Shown here one piece after another: positions 25,872 to 34,760 of a DNA stretch of 64,000 bases; position 1 is the first letter of the stretch, and every line of letters begins with the position of its first letter. Source of the DNA: Polaromonas glacialis (lineage in GTDB: Bacteria; Pseudomonadota; Gammaproteobacteria; Burkholderiales; Burkholderiaceae_C); contig NZ_KL448324.1 in NCBI RefSeq assembly GCF_000709345.1, forward strand, positions 153,198-217,197, in the 5' to 3' direction. The translations under genes were made by a program, and so were the position numbers. The notes beneath the pieces were generated by a model, which saw only the letters and a list, made by a program, of their open reading frames with translations, was not told where the DNA came from and did no database searches.

Positions 25872-27484
25872 GCGTCCAGCGCCGAGGTCGGTATGCGAAT
25901 TCCTTGCGGCATGGCATCGCCGACATCTGCCTTGGCTATTTCGCGCAATGTGGTCTTGGCAACCTTGCCCACGCCAATTCTCGGAAGTTCATCAATGACG
26001 CGAATGGCCGCTGGAACCTTAAATCGCGCGAGACCGCCCGCGCACGCCGCGGCAACGGATGTCGGGAGCGAGTGTGTCGAGTTTCTATCGGCCGGAACGA
26101 CGAAGGCCACTACGGTTTCTCCGTAGACGGAATGGGGTCTCGCGACGACCGCAACCTCCCTCACGCCCGGAAGCTTCGCAATGAATTGTTCGACTTCTAG
26201 GGCCGACACATTTTCGCCGCCCACCTTGATGACGTCTTTGAGTCTGTCTTCGAAAGAGATGGAGCCGTCTTCAAATAAGCGGACGCGGTCGCCGGTCATG
26301 AAGAATCCGTCCTCATCGAATGCCGTCTCCGTGCTTCCGGGGTCTCCCTCATAACATTTAAAGATGGAAAGGCCGGGAACTCCTCTGACGACAAGATGGC
26401 CAGCCTCGCCGCTACGCACCAGCACCCTCATGTCGTTTTCGATTCGGACCACGTAGCCCAGGCTGGGCCGTCCGATTCCTCCGTGCACTGTCGGAGCATA
26501 GGGCGACGCGACGACGACTTGCGTAACAAGCTCGGTCATCCCCCAGCCGGCCACCATGGAGACGCCAAATTTCTGCTCTTGGGTTCGGTCATAGCGCGCT
26601 GTAACCCAAGTCCGAAAGAAATGCTGGGGAACGGTCTGTTGCGCGAGGACCGTGGTCGTGAAGTTCACATGCGATGACACCGTGGCCCGATACATCTGGG
26701 CGACGGGCCAGAAGCGGGACTTGGAAAATCGGGGCTGAAGGACGACAGTTCCGCCTACCCACATTGTAGAGAAAAAGGCCCATGAAAGGCCGACCACATG
26801 GAACAGGGGGAGGAAGAGCAAGTGGACATCTTCCGGTGACAAGCCTTGCTGTTGGGCGTTCAGTCTGGCGCCCCATAGCACGTTGGCGTGCGTCCACACG
26901 ACGCCCTTTGGCCGGGCGGTCGACCCGGTGGTGTAGAGCACCGACGCCTCAGCGCAAGGGTCCGCCGGGCGCAAGTCCGCCGGCTCGCCATAAAGCTCCG
27001 AAAATGCCTTGTATCTGGACTCTGATTGCTCCATGCCCGCAGCGTCGGTCACTGCAATCCATCGCATCAGGGGGCAGGCAGTATTCACGAGAGATAAAAA
27101 ACGCTCTTGGGTTATTGCGCATGTCGCAGCGGAGCTTTCTGCGAAGAAACTCAATTCTTCCGAAGACGCCCCGGAGTTTGTCGCTACGCAGACTGCGCCT
27201 ATCCACGCGCACGCGAAACGCACCAGCAAGGTCTCTGGACAGTTGTCCAGATGTACGAGAACTCGGTCGCCAACCCCGACGCCTGCGCGCTGAAGTCCGC
27301 CGGCCAAGTGGCGTACACGCTCGAGAAATTCGGAATAGCTGAGAACATTTGGCTCGCCCTCAAATGGAGACCAGATGAGAAACGGGTGCGCTCCGCGCCG
27401 CTGCGCCAAATCGACGAGCCAACTGGCAATGTCATATCCATCAAATGCCATCTGGCCAGAACGCCCAGGGTCTGAGTGCGTCAT
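25868..27484 (-). CDS. AMP-forming acyl/aryl-CoA ligase
   Basis: A 538-residue class I adenylate-forming enzyme. The ATP phosphate-binding loop is YTTGSTARPKG (184-194), the acceptor motif WGMTELVTQ follows, the hinge is in SFEDRLKDVIKVGGENVSA, and the catalytic lysine lies in ELPRIGVGKVAKTTLREI. It activates a carboxylic acid to its CoA thioester. The start overlaps the receptor stop at 27481 by 4 bp, and its own stop overlaps the GST start, so receptor, ligase and GST are translationally coupled. The substrate is not determined; an internal Met 11 residues in is an alternative start. Confidence 0.92.
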   Translation of the reverse strand: MTHSDPGRSGQMAFDGYDIASWLVDLAQRRGAHPFLIWSPFEGEPNVLSYSEFLERVRHLAGGLQRAGVGVGDRVLVHLDNCPETLLVRFACAWIGAVCVATNSGASSEELSFFAESSAATCAITQERFLSLVNTACPLMRWIAVTDAAGMEQSESRYKAFSELYGEPADLRPADPCAEASVLYTTGSTARPKGVVWTHANVLWGARLNAQQQGLSPEDVHLLFLPLFHVVGLSWAFFSTMWVGGTVVLQPRFSKSRFWPVAQMYRATVSSHVNFTTTVLAQQTVPQHFFRTWVTARYDRTQEQKFGVSMVAGWGMTELVTQVVVASPYAPTVHGGIGRPSLGYVVRIENDMRVLVRSGEAGHLVVRGVPGLSIFKCYEGDPGSTETAFDEDGFFMTGDRVRLFEDGSISFEDRLKDVIKVGGENVSALEVEQFIAKLPGVREVAVVARPHSVYGETVVAFVVPADRNSTHSLPTSVAAACAGGLARFKVPAAIRVIDELPRIGVGKVAKTTLREIAKADVGDAMPQGIRIPTSALDA

Positions 27485-28476
27485 TCGAGGCTAATCCCAC
27501 CAATATCTTTGACCAGTTCTTGCCAGTTTGCCAAGTCTACTTGAACGCGGTGGTTCATCTCTGCCGGCAGAGAGACTGAAGGCTCCATCCCCCCGCGAAT
27601 AATGAGGTCGGAAATGTCTTTTGTGTGCACGGCTTTGGCGACAGCATCTGACAGCGTGTGGAGTACCGACTGCGGCGTTCCGGCTGGCGCGAAAACTGCC
27701 ACCCAGCTTGACCTAAGACCCTTCACGCCCTGTTCTTCAAACGTTTTGACGTCAGGCCGCGTGCGCCCGCGCTGCGTTCCCGTCACGGCCAGCACCTTGA
27801 GCTTTCCGCCATCGACCTGAGTCGCGATGGCGGCCATGTCTGCGTATACCGCGGTGACGTGGCCAGCCAGCACGGCATTGACTGCGGGAGCCGACCCTTG
27901 ATAAGGGATGTGGGTCAGGTCCACTCCGAGGCGACGATTCACTACTTCACCAATGATGTGGCTAGCCGAGCCTGGGCCCGTGGAGCCAAAGCTCAAAGGC
28001 TGTTTGCTCTTCTTGACGAAGTCGACGAACTCTTCCAAATTATTTGCGGGAAAGGATTTCTGGACAGCGATGGCCACCGGCATCGTGCTCACCTGCGAGA
28101 CTGCCGTGAAGTCCTTTACCGAGTCGTACGTCATCTTTTTGAAGACTGCCGGATTGATGACAATAGGGCTTCCTACCGTAATCAAGAGCGTGTATCCATC
28201 CGGCTTGGCCTTTGCTACGAAACCTGAACCTATCATGGCCGCGCCGCCAGCCTTGTTGTCGACAATCACAGGCACAGAAAGCGCCTGGCTGAGATTCGCG
28301 GCAAGGGGTCGAGCAATCAGGTCGGTTCCTCCTCCGGCAGGAAACGGCACGACGAGTCTGATGGGCCTAGATGGGAATGAGGTGGAGGCCTGGCTCCATG
28401 CGGCGTTCATAGAACTGAGCGCTATGGCGGCGGTGAGGACGCGGCCCGCATGGCTCGCGAAACTTGAAAAGTTCAC
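27481..28476 (-). CDS. Bug/TctC-family periplasmic solute receptor
   Basis: A 331-residue receptor with a signal peptide ending near SMNAAWSQA. The mature protein contains IRLVVPFPAGGGTDLIARPL, VIVDNKAGGAAMIGSGFVA, KPDGYTLLI and LSFGSTGPGSASHIIGEVV. Coupling by a 4-bp overlap to a CoA ligase suggests that receptor and ligase handle the same acid. It is the first gene of the receptor-ligase-GST unit, so that unit's promoter should lie in 28477-28665. Confidence 0.92.
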   Translation of the reverse strand: MNFSSFASHAGRVLTAAIALSSMNAAWSQASTSFPSRPIRLVVPFPAGGGTDLIARPLAANLSQALSVPVIVDNKAGGAAMIGSGFVAKAKPDGYTLLITVGSPIVINPAVFKKMTYDSVKDFTAVSQVSTMPVAIAVQKSFPANNLEEFVDFVKKSKQPLSFGSTGPGSASHIIGEVVNRRLGVDLTHIPYQGSAPAVNAVLAGHVTAVYADMAAIATQVDGGKLKVLAVTGTQRGRTRPDVKTFEEQGVKGLRSSWVAVFAPAGTPQSVLHTLSDAVAKAVHTKDISDLIIRGGMEPSVSLPAEMNHRVQVDLANWQELVKDIGGISLE

Positions 28477-28665
28477 TGTTTATCTCCTAAGCTATTGATG
28501 GTTCTCTGGTGAAGTCTAGTTCGTTTCACGCAGAAGGAACCACTCCCGTCAAAAACGCAGAACTGCATTGCAGAACGCTCCACGCCTTGTTTACTGGTTG
28601 GTCTGCCACGCTTGACTTCGGTCGTTGTGAGTTCGCCTTGTCATGCCGTGCCTTCGGTCTATCGC

Positions 28666-29625
28666 TCAATGCCTCAACTCGAGCCGCGCACGTGCTTGCT
28701 CGTACTCGTGTTGCAGGCGCTCCACCAGTTGGGCCACGGGCAGCACGGCCTTGATGCTGCCGACCCCTTGACCAGCACCCCAGACGTCCTTCCAGGGCTT
28801 CACCCGCGATGAACCGAAATTCATCTTCGACGCATCGGAAGTCGGCAGCTCCTCGGGATCGAGGCCCGCGTTCACGATGCTCTTGCGCAGGTAGTTTCCG
28901 TGGACGCCCGTGAACAGGTTGGTATAGACGATGTCGCCCGCGCTGCTGTCGACAAGCATCTGTTTGTATTCCGGGCTTGCGTTCGCTTCGTCGGTCGCGA
29001 TGAACGCCGAGCCAACATAGGCCAGATCGGCTCCCGCTGCCTGCGCGGCCAAGATGGCGTTGCCATGCGCGATGGCACCCGACAGTAGAAGCGGGCCGTC
29101 GAACCATTCGCGGATCTCGTGAAGCAGCGCGAAAGGCGACAAGATGCCAGCATGTCCGCCGGCTCCCGCCGCTACCGCGATCAGACCGTCGGCACCCTTG
29201 GCGATCGCCTTCTTGGCGAACTCGTTGTCGATGACGTCGTGCAAAACGATGCCGCCATAGGAATGCACCGCGCGGAAGACCTCCTCACTAGCCCCCAAGG
29301 ACGTGATCACGATCGGTACCTTGAACTTCACGCAAAGATCCATATCGTGCTCGAGCCGCTCGTTGGAGCGGTGAACGATCTGATTGACCGCAAATGGCGC
29401 CGCAGGACGATCAGGGTTGGCGGCGTTGTATTCCGCCAGCTCCCGCGTGATGCGTTCCAACCACTCTTCCAGGACCGGCGCGGGCCGCGCATTCAAGGCG
29501 GGGAACGAGCCGACGACCCCTGCCTTGCATTGAGCGATGACGCTCTCGGGATTCGAAATGATAAAGAGCGGTGAACCGACGACGGGTACCGTCAGTCTGC
29601 CTTTGAGAATAGGAGGAAGGGACAT
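28666..29625 (-). CDS. Nitronate monooxygenase-like FMN protein
   Basis: About 319 residues from the ATG at 29625 (MSLPPILKGRLTVPVVGSPL); an upstream start at 29736 would add 37 residues unlike the family. FMN-binding motifs are VAAGAGGHAGILSPFALLHE, LLSGAIAHGNAILAAQAAGA and YVGSAFIATDEA. The C-terminus WGAGQGVGSIKAVLPVAQLV is typical. It follows a Bug receptor and lies in a CoA-ligase cluster. As for the paralogue at 13734, the family name may mislead; oxidation or reduction of an unsaturated acid intermediate is possible. Confidence 0.85.
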   Translation of the reverse strand: MSLPPILKGRLTVPVVGSPLFIISNPESVIAQCKAGVVGSFPALNARPAPVLEEWLERITRELAEYNAANPDRPAAPFAVNQIVHRSNERLEHDMDLCVKFKVPIVITSLGASEEVFRAVHSYGGIVLHDVIDNEFAKKAIAKGADGLIAVAAGAGGHAGILSPFALLHEIREWFDGPLLLSGAIAHGNAILAAQAAGADLAYVGSAFIATDEANASPEYKQMLVDSSAGDIVYTNLFTGVHGNYLRKSIVNAGLDPEELPTSDASKMNFGSSRVKPWKDVWGAGQGVGSIKAVLPVAQLVERLQHEYEQARARLELRH

Positions 29626-29752
29626 AACGCACTTTCGGGACGAATGGCGGCGCTTGCGCGACGCCACGTGGGCGACCAGCAGATGTGTGCCGGACTTGGA
29701 TGCCACAGGGGGCGGACTACCGCCCAGGCGGTTCACCGCCTGGGCGTGAGGG

Positions 29753-30727
29753 CTACTGCTTCGTGATGTTCAGGGACTCAAGAGCTTCTTTGTCGCGCTT
29801 CATCGACTCGATAGCGAAACGGCGGTAATGCTCGGAGTCCATGTACATCGGCTCCATCTCGTACTGCGCCAGCGCAGCCTTGAAGTTGGGCATCTCCATG
29901 GCTTGCTTGAACGCATCGTGGATCTTCTTGACGATCGCGGGATCGGTCCCCTTCGGGACACCGATGCCCCACGGCGACGCCTGGACGATGTTGATGCCCG
30001 ATTCCTTGAGTGTCGGCACGTTCGGGAAGCGCGCCATCCGCTTTTCGCCCCAAACCACCAGCAAGCGGAACTTGCCGCTCTCGACGTAAGGCACCCAGGC
30101 CGAAGTTTCGGCGGCGGATTGCACATGGCCACCCAGCAGCGCCTGGATCGATTCGGAGCTTCCCTTGAAAGGGACATGCGTCAACTTGATGCCCGCATCC
30201 CGAGCGATCCTCTCCATCGTCAGATGGTTGGTGGTCACGGTGCCCGGCGACGCGTAGGTGGTCTCACCGGGGTGAGCCTTTGCGTGCGCGACGTACTGGC
30301 TCCACGTGGTGATGGGAGACGAAGCCGGCACGACGATGCCGAACGCATAGCCGGTCAGCCCGATGACGTAGCTGATGTCGCGGGCTGGATCCCACGTGAT
30401 GTTGGTCGTGTACGGCAGGCGAAAGACGCTGGCGGCCAGGATGGCGAGCGTGTACCCATCGTTAGGCGCGCTTTGCAGGGCGATCGCCGGAAATGTGCCG
30501 CCTACACCGGGCTTGTTTTCGATGATGACAGCCTGCTTCAGGATCTTCGAAGCGCTTTCCGCCAGCACGCGCATCGGCGCGTCGGTCGAACCTCCGGGCG
30601 CGAAGCCGATAATGATCTTGATGGGGCGGGTGGGATAGGAACTGGCCTGATCCTGGGCTTGGACAGCAGGGGCCGCCGCTGCGGCAAGTAGGGAAAGTGA
30701 AGCAAGCAGATTCTTGAGAAAAATCAT
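29753..30727 (-). CDS. Bug/TctC-family periplasmic solute receptor
   Basis: A 324-residue receptor with a long signal peptide (NLLASLSLLAAAAAPAVQAQ). Motifs are IKIIIGFAPGGSTDAPMRVL, VIIENKPGVGGTFPAIALQ, ATYASPGTVTTNHLTMERI in the form TTYASPGTVTTNHLTMERI, and WGIGVPKGTDPAIVKKIHD. It sits 21 bp after the isomerase gene at 30748 and is transcribed with it. The ligand may be the substrate of the ligase at 32933. Confidence 0.92.
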   Translation of the reverse strand: MIFLKNLLASLSLLAAAAAPAVQAQDQASSYPTRPIKIIIGFAPGGSTDAPMRVLAESASKILKQAVIIENKPGVGGTFPAIALQSAPNDGYTLAILAASVFRLPYTTNITWDPARDISYVIGLTGYAFGIVVPASSPITTWSQYVAHAKAHPGETTYASPGTVTTNHLTMERIARDAGIKLTHVPFKGSSESIQALLGGHVQSAAETSAWVPYVESGKFRLLVVWGEKRMARFPNVPTLKESGINIVQASPWGIGVPKGTDPAIVKKIHDAFKQAMEMPNFKAALAQYEMEPMYMDSEHYRRFAIESMKRDKEALESLNITKQ

Positions 30728-30747
30728 CGATGTCTCCTTAAAATGAA

Positions 30748-31365
30748 TTAGTTGGAAGTTGCGCGAACGATTTCTTCTTCAATCTCGCGCAGACGGTCCT
30801 TCCCAAAGAAAATCTCGTTGCCAACGAAGAAAGTCGGAGATCCGAAGGCGCCTCGGGCATGCGCGTCCTTCGTGTTCGCCAGCAGCCGGTCCTTAACCTC
30901 CTGATCCTGCGTGGCCGAGAAGATCGCCTCTGAATCCAGACCCGCTGCTTTGAGTTCGCTGAAGATCACCTGAAGGTCAGCCATGTTCTGTTCACGCTCC
31001 CACATGCTCGCAAATACGGTGCCTACGTACTTCTCAAAGCAGTTCAGCTTCTGGGCTGCCACTGCCCCGCGCATGATCGGGAGCGTATTGACTGGAAAGA
31101 AAGGGTTTCGCTTGTAATGCGCGAGACCATACCTCTTCACGAACCGGTCCAGCTCCATCAAGTCATACGCGCGCTTGTTGGGGATGTCTGCGAATGCTTC
31201 GGCCGGGGATCGGTTGTTGGCGAGCTTGAAAAGCCCACCCAGCAAAATTGGGACGTACTCGAACTTGACACCGGTGCGCGCCTCGATCCGCGGAATTACC
31301 TTGTGGCACAGATACGCATTGGGGCTGCCGAAATCGAACAAAAAATGAACGGACACAGTATTCAC
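30748..31365 (-). CDS. DsbA-like 2-hydroxychromene-2-carboxylate isomerase family protein
   Basis: A 205-residue kappa-class GST/DsbA-type protein. The active-site start is FLFDFGSPNAYLCHKVIP (9-26), with Ser14 in the position of the catalytic serine of the naphthalene-pathway isomerase (NahD). The helical insert follows and the cis-Pro region is GAFGSPTFFVGNEIFFGKDR. Glutathione would be the cofactor. The ATG overlaps the hydratase stop by 4 bp. A close paralogue is at 50179 in a module with the same partners, so the protein acts with the SDR and hydratase rather than in a classical naphthalene pathway. Confidence 0.88.
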   Translation of the reverse strand: MNTVSVHFLFDFGSPNAYLCHKVIPRIEARTGVKFEYVPILLGGLFKLANNRSPAEAFADIPNKRAYDLMELDRFVKRYGLAHYKRNPFFPVNTLPIMRGAVAAQKLNCFEKYVGTVFASMWEREQNMADLQVIFSELKAAGLDSEAIFSATQDQEVKDRLLANTKDAHARGAFGSPTFFVGNEIFFGKDRLREIEEEIVRATSN

Positions 31366-32162
31366 TTGAGCACCTCTTGATGAATTGCGGTGCCCGGCTC
31401 CGCAGGGTTGGCTTTTTTTAAGAATGAGGCAAACGCCGCCTGTGCAGGCGGTGTTTGCAGCAATTGGGAAAAATGCATGTTCTCGAGTTGCACGCGTGCG
31501 AGTGTTTCGTCAACACACGCGTGACGCATCAACCACTTCGTCGTCATGACAGCGTCGGGTGACGACCTGGCCAGCTGATTTGCTGCACCCATGGCACGCT
31601 GCAGCGTCTCATTGGGCCCCACGACCTCGTTAACCAACCCGAGCGCGAGCGCCTGGTGCGCGCTACAGGGCTCGCCCAAGAGAAAAAGCTGCGCAGCCCG
31701 CTGCGGTCCTACTCTTCGCGACAGGAGCAGGCTCGAGCCGAACTCCGGGCATAGCCCGAGCTTGACAAAGGGAAACGACAGCGTTGCGTTCTCACCTGCA
31801 TACACCAGGTCGCAGTGGAGCAGTACGGTCGCGCCAATTCCCACCGCTGGGCCGTTCACCGCAGCGACAAGCGGCTTGCGAAGATTGACCACTGCTTTCA
31901 TGAACCGCGCTGAAGGGCGTTCGCCAGCGGATTGCACGGCAGCGGCAAAGTCACCGATGTTATTGCCAGCCGTAAAAACCGCTTCACTGCCGTGAAGGAC
32001 CACCACTCGGATATCTTCATCCGTGTCGGCTGTGGTGACCGCATCGGCCAGTGCGGCGTACATCGCCTGGGTGATGGCATTCTTACGAGCAGGACGATTG
32101 AACGCCAGCATCAACACGCCGTTGGCTATCGACTGCACAATACCGGCTTCTTGATCGCTCAT
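31362..32162 (-). CDS. Enoyl-CoA hydratase/isomerase family protein (isomerase-like)
   Basis: A 266-residue crotonase-fold protein; the ATG at 32162 shares one base with the SDR stop. The oxyanion-hole segment is AAVNGPAVGIGATVLLHCD. Neither hydratase glutamate is present (ATVLL and FVKLGL at those sites), but there is a Glu in LGLCPEFGSSLLLSRRVG, the position used by delta3-delta2-enoyl-CoA isomerases. I therefore favour a double-bond isomerase. It stands between SDR and isomerase in a three-gene coupled set. Confidence 0.82.
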   Translation of the reverse strand: MSDQEAGIVQSIANGVLMLAFNRPARKNAITQAMYAALADAVTTADTDEDIRVVVLHGSEAVFTAGNNIGDFAAAVQSAGERPSARFMKAVVNLRKPLVAAVNGPAVGIGATVLLHCDLVYAGENATLSFPFVKLGLCPEFGSSLLLSRRVGPQRAAQLFLLGEPCSAHQALALGLVNEVVGPNETLQRAMGAANQLARSSPDAVMTTKWLMRHACVDETLARVQLENMHFSQLLQTPPAQAAFASFLKKANPAEPGTAIHQEVLK

Positions 32163-32890
32163 CACCAGGTCTCCAGCCATGGACGGATTTCCAACTCGTG
32201 CGTCCACGCGTCGCGAGGCTGCATATGTAATTGCCAGTAGGCTTCTGCGATGCTGTCGGGATTGATGATGCCGCCCTGGTCCTTGGTCGCATACCGCTCT
32301 GGAAAGGTGGAGCGGATGAACTCCGTATCGATCGCCCCATCGATGACCGGGTGTGCGACATGGATGCCTTTGGGCCAGAGCTCGCGCGCCATGCTTTGCG
32401 CCAATGCGCGCAATGCGTGTTTAGCCCCCGCGAAAGCGGCGAAACCATCTCTGCCGCGAAGGCTGGCCGTCGCTCCAGTGAAAATGATCGTCCCGCGGCC
32501 TCTTGGCAACATTGCTTTGGCCGCCTCACGCCCCATCAGGAAACCTCCAAAGCAGGCCATCTCCCACACCTTGTAATAGACGCGAGCCGTCGTCTCGGTA
32601 ATGCCATAGCGTACGTTTGCACCGATGTTGAAGACGGCGACCTCGATAGGGGCGATTTCTGTCTCGATCTTTTGAAAAAGCGCCACCATCTCCTCTTCTT
32701 TTCGGGCATCGCTGCCAAATCCGAAGGCCTCTCCACCGTCGGCCTTGATCTGGTCCACCAGGGGTGCGAGCTTATCCTCGCTGCGGCGGGTGACACACGC
32801 AATGTAGCCCTCGCGTGCAAAACGGCGCGCAATGGCGCCGCCAGTGGCATCACCGGCGCCTATTACCAAAATAGCTTTCTTGCTGCTCAT
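32162..32890 (-). CDS. SDR-family protein lacking the catalytic tyrosine
   Basis: A 242-residue Rossmann-fold protein. The nucleotide motif is VIGAGDATGGAIARRFAREG, the NAG-like motif is NIGANVRYG, and the usual Ser region is TGATASLRG. The expected YxxxK is FAAFAGAKHALRAL: Lys is kept but Tyr is Phe. Such proteins are annotated as oxidoreductases, but a different chemistry or a structural role is possible. A very similar protein is at 49402 (shared WPKGIHVAHPVIDGAIDTEF). It begins the SDR-hydratase-isomerase-receptor set, 42 bp after the CoA ligase at 32933. Confidence 0.9.
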   Translation of the reverse strand: MSSKKAILVIGAGDATGGAIARRFAREGYIACVTRRSEDKLAPLVDQIKADGGEAFGFGSDARKEEEMVALFQKIETEIAPIEVAVFNIGANVRYGITETTARVYYKVWEMACFGGFLMGREAAKAMLPRGRGTIIFTGATASLRGRDGFAAFAGAKHALRALAQSMARELWPKGIHVAHPVIDGAIDTEFIRSTFPERYATKDQGGIINPDSIAEAYWQLHMQPRDAWTHELEIRPWLETW

Positions 32891-32932
32891 TCGATCTCCT
32901 TCAGTTGTATAAAATACGCATGTTTGAAGCGG

Positions 32933-34483
32933 CTACGAGGCTCGGTTCGCCAGCTTGTCGCCTTCGACCAGGATCTTCAAGACGCTCTTTAAAACCTTGC
33001 CGGTTGCCGAGGCAGGGAGCTGTGGCATGAAATGAATTTCCGTCGGCTGCTTGTAGGGGGAAAGCCGTGCACGCAGGAAAGCCCGGAGTTCATCTTCGGC
33101 GATGAGCTTGCCAGTACGCACCTCGACGAAGGCAATGATTTCCTCGTTGTGACCTGCTGTGCGTCCAACGACCGCGGACTGAACCACGTCGGGAAAGCTG
33201 TTGATCACCTGCTCTACTTCTACCGGATAGACATTGAAGCCAGATCGGATGATCAGCTCTTTGGTGCGGCCAACGATGTGCAGCGCACCGTCATCAGACT
33301 GCCTGGCCATGTCACCGGTGTTGAACCAACCTTGCGGGTTGATGACGTCGCGGGTGAGTGCCTCATTGCGGTAGTAGCCTTTCATCACGTTCGGGCCGCG
33401 CACCCAGAGTTCACCAACCTCTCCCGGCTTGACGTCGGTTCGGCCCTGGTCCATGACGCGTACTTCAACGTCGGGAATAGGATTGCCAACGGCGCAGTCA
33501 GTGCGGGCCGAGTCGGTACGCACTTGTGCGATCGTCGGCGACGTTTCGGTAAGCCCATAGCCGTTCAGCAACGGCAAGCCGAACGCGCGCTCCACATTGG
33601 ACTTGAGCGTCTGCGTCAGCGGGGAGCCTGCAACACCGATGATGCGTAGCTTGGGCGCATTCAGAGACATGTTTTCCTCGCGTAGCCACTCGAGCAGACG
33701 CGCATACATCGCTGGCACACCTGTAAAGCATGTGACCCCTGACTCGAAGGCTTTTACCATCAGCGCAGGGGAGAACCTAGGCTCGAGGATAAGTTCGGCG
33801 CCGCAGGCAAGGGTGCCGAACAACTGGGCTGAAAGCCCCACGACATGCGCCATTGGCAAGGCTCCATACACGACGTCGCCTGGCCCGAGTCCGCGCACTG
33901 CGTGCACGGAAAGCGCAGCAAAAGCTATGTTCGCGTGGGTCAGCATGACGCCTTTGGGCGCTCCCGAAGTGCCAGAGGTGTAGATTAAGGCCGCGACCTG
34001 TTCAGTTGGGCAAGCAAAGCAAGGCTCCGCTTGAGCTTGTTCGTTCAGAGGCCCCAGGTGCAGTTTGGCAACTCCCGTCCAGTCCAACGGCTCTGCACCG
34101 TGGCGCGCGGCGTGCTTCAACGCATCTGCGGAGACATGGGTGGCGTAGAGCGTTCTCCGAGGCGCGGCATGCTCGATAATTCCATCGATCTCCCGCTGGC
34201 TGAGCCGGCCGTTCACAATGCAAAGCCAGGCATCGAGTCGACTGACAGCGAGCGCAATGACACCGTTACCGGCACAGTTTTCGCCGACTACGAGCACTCT
34301 GTCGCCGGCGCGCACGCCCCAGCTGCTCAGCTGCTTTGCTGCGGCGATACTCGCTTTTTTTAGCTCGCCATAAGTGTAAGAGGCATGGTCATCCTTCAGC
34401 GCTGGCATTGTCGGGTCGCACGCGATCCAGGGCTCCAGCAGCTCATGGATTCGAGTTGGAGTCGCAGGTGTTTGCTTGATCAT
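32933..34483 (-). CDS. AMP-forming acyl/aryl-CoA ligase
   Basis: About 516 residues from the ATG at 34483 (MIKQTPATPTRIHELLEPW); an alternative start at 34549 adds 22 residues. Motifs are YTSGTSGAPKGVMLTHANI, GYGLTETSPTIA, GWFNTGDMA, and GRTKELIIRSGFNVYPVEVE, with the catalytic Lys in PASATGKVLKSVL. It activates an acid for the downstream SDR, isomerase and hydratase. It is the first gene of the minus-strand set and is divergent from another ligase at 34761. Confidence 0.93.
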   Translation of the reverse strand: MIKQTPATPTRIHELLEPWIACDPTMPALKDDHASYTYGELKKASIAAAKQLSSWGVRAGDRVLVVGENCAGNGVIALAVSRLDAWLCIVNGRLSQREIDGIIEHAAPRRTLYATHVSADALKHAARHGAEPLDWTGVAKLHLGPLNEQAQAEPCFACPTEQVAALIYTSGTSGAPKGVMLTHANIAFAALSVHAVRGLGPGDVVYGALPMAHVVGLSAQLFGTLACGAELILEPRFSPALMVKAFESGVTCFTGVPAMYARLLEWLREENMSLNAPKLRIIGVAGSPLTQTLKSNVERAFGLPLLNGYGLTETSPTIAQVRTDSARTDCAVGNPIPDVEVRVMDQGRTDVKPGEVGELWVRGPNVMKGYYRNEALTRDVINPQGWFNTGDMARQSDDGALHIVGRTKELIIRSGFNVYPVEVEQVINSFPDVVQSAVVGRTAGHNEEIIAFVEVRTGKLIAEDELRAFLRARLSPYKQPTEIHFMPQLPASATGKVLKSVLKILVEGDKLANRAS

Positions 34484-34760
34484 GTCTGTATGTGGTGTTG
34501 GATTTGCGATCCCGACCGAGTTTAGGTCCACACCTAGTTCAACGCGCATTCATGGCCGCTCTTAAACCGAACAAGAAAACTGCAGTGCAGTTTGAACCCC
34601 TGGCGCGGCCTGCCACAAAAGTGGATGATGCACAGCTAGAGTTGTTCTGAGCGGTTTCCATTGGCATGGGTTCTCGCGCGGACTGTTGAAAATGAAGTAT
34701 CACCCGTTGTTTCAGTGGCCCATCCCCTAGAGGCCGCCGTGCAACTCAAAGGAATATTGA
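34484..34760. promoter_or_regulatory. Divergent region between two CoA ligases
   Basis: About 280 bp separate the divergent ligase genes, so promoters in both directions belong here. Near the + gene GGAATATTGA precedes the ATG at 34761. No clear operator palindrome is visible. Confidence 0.35.
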
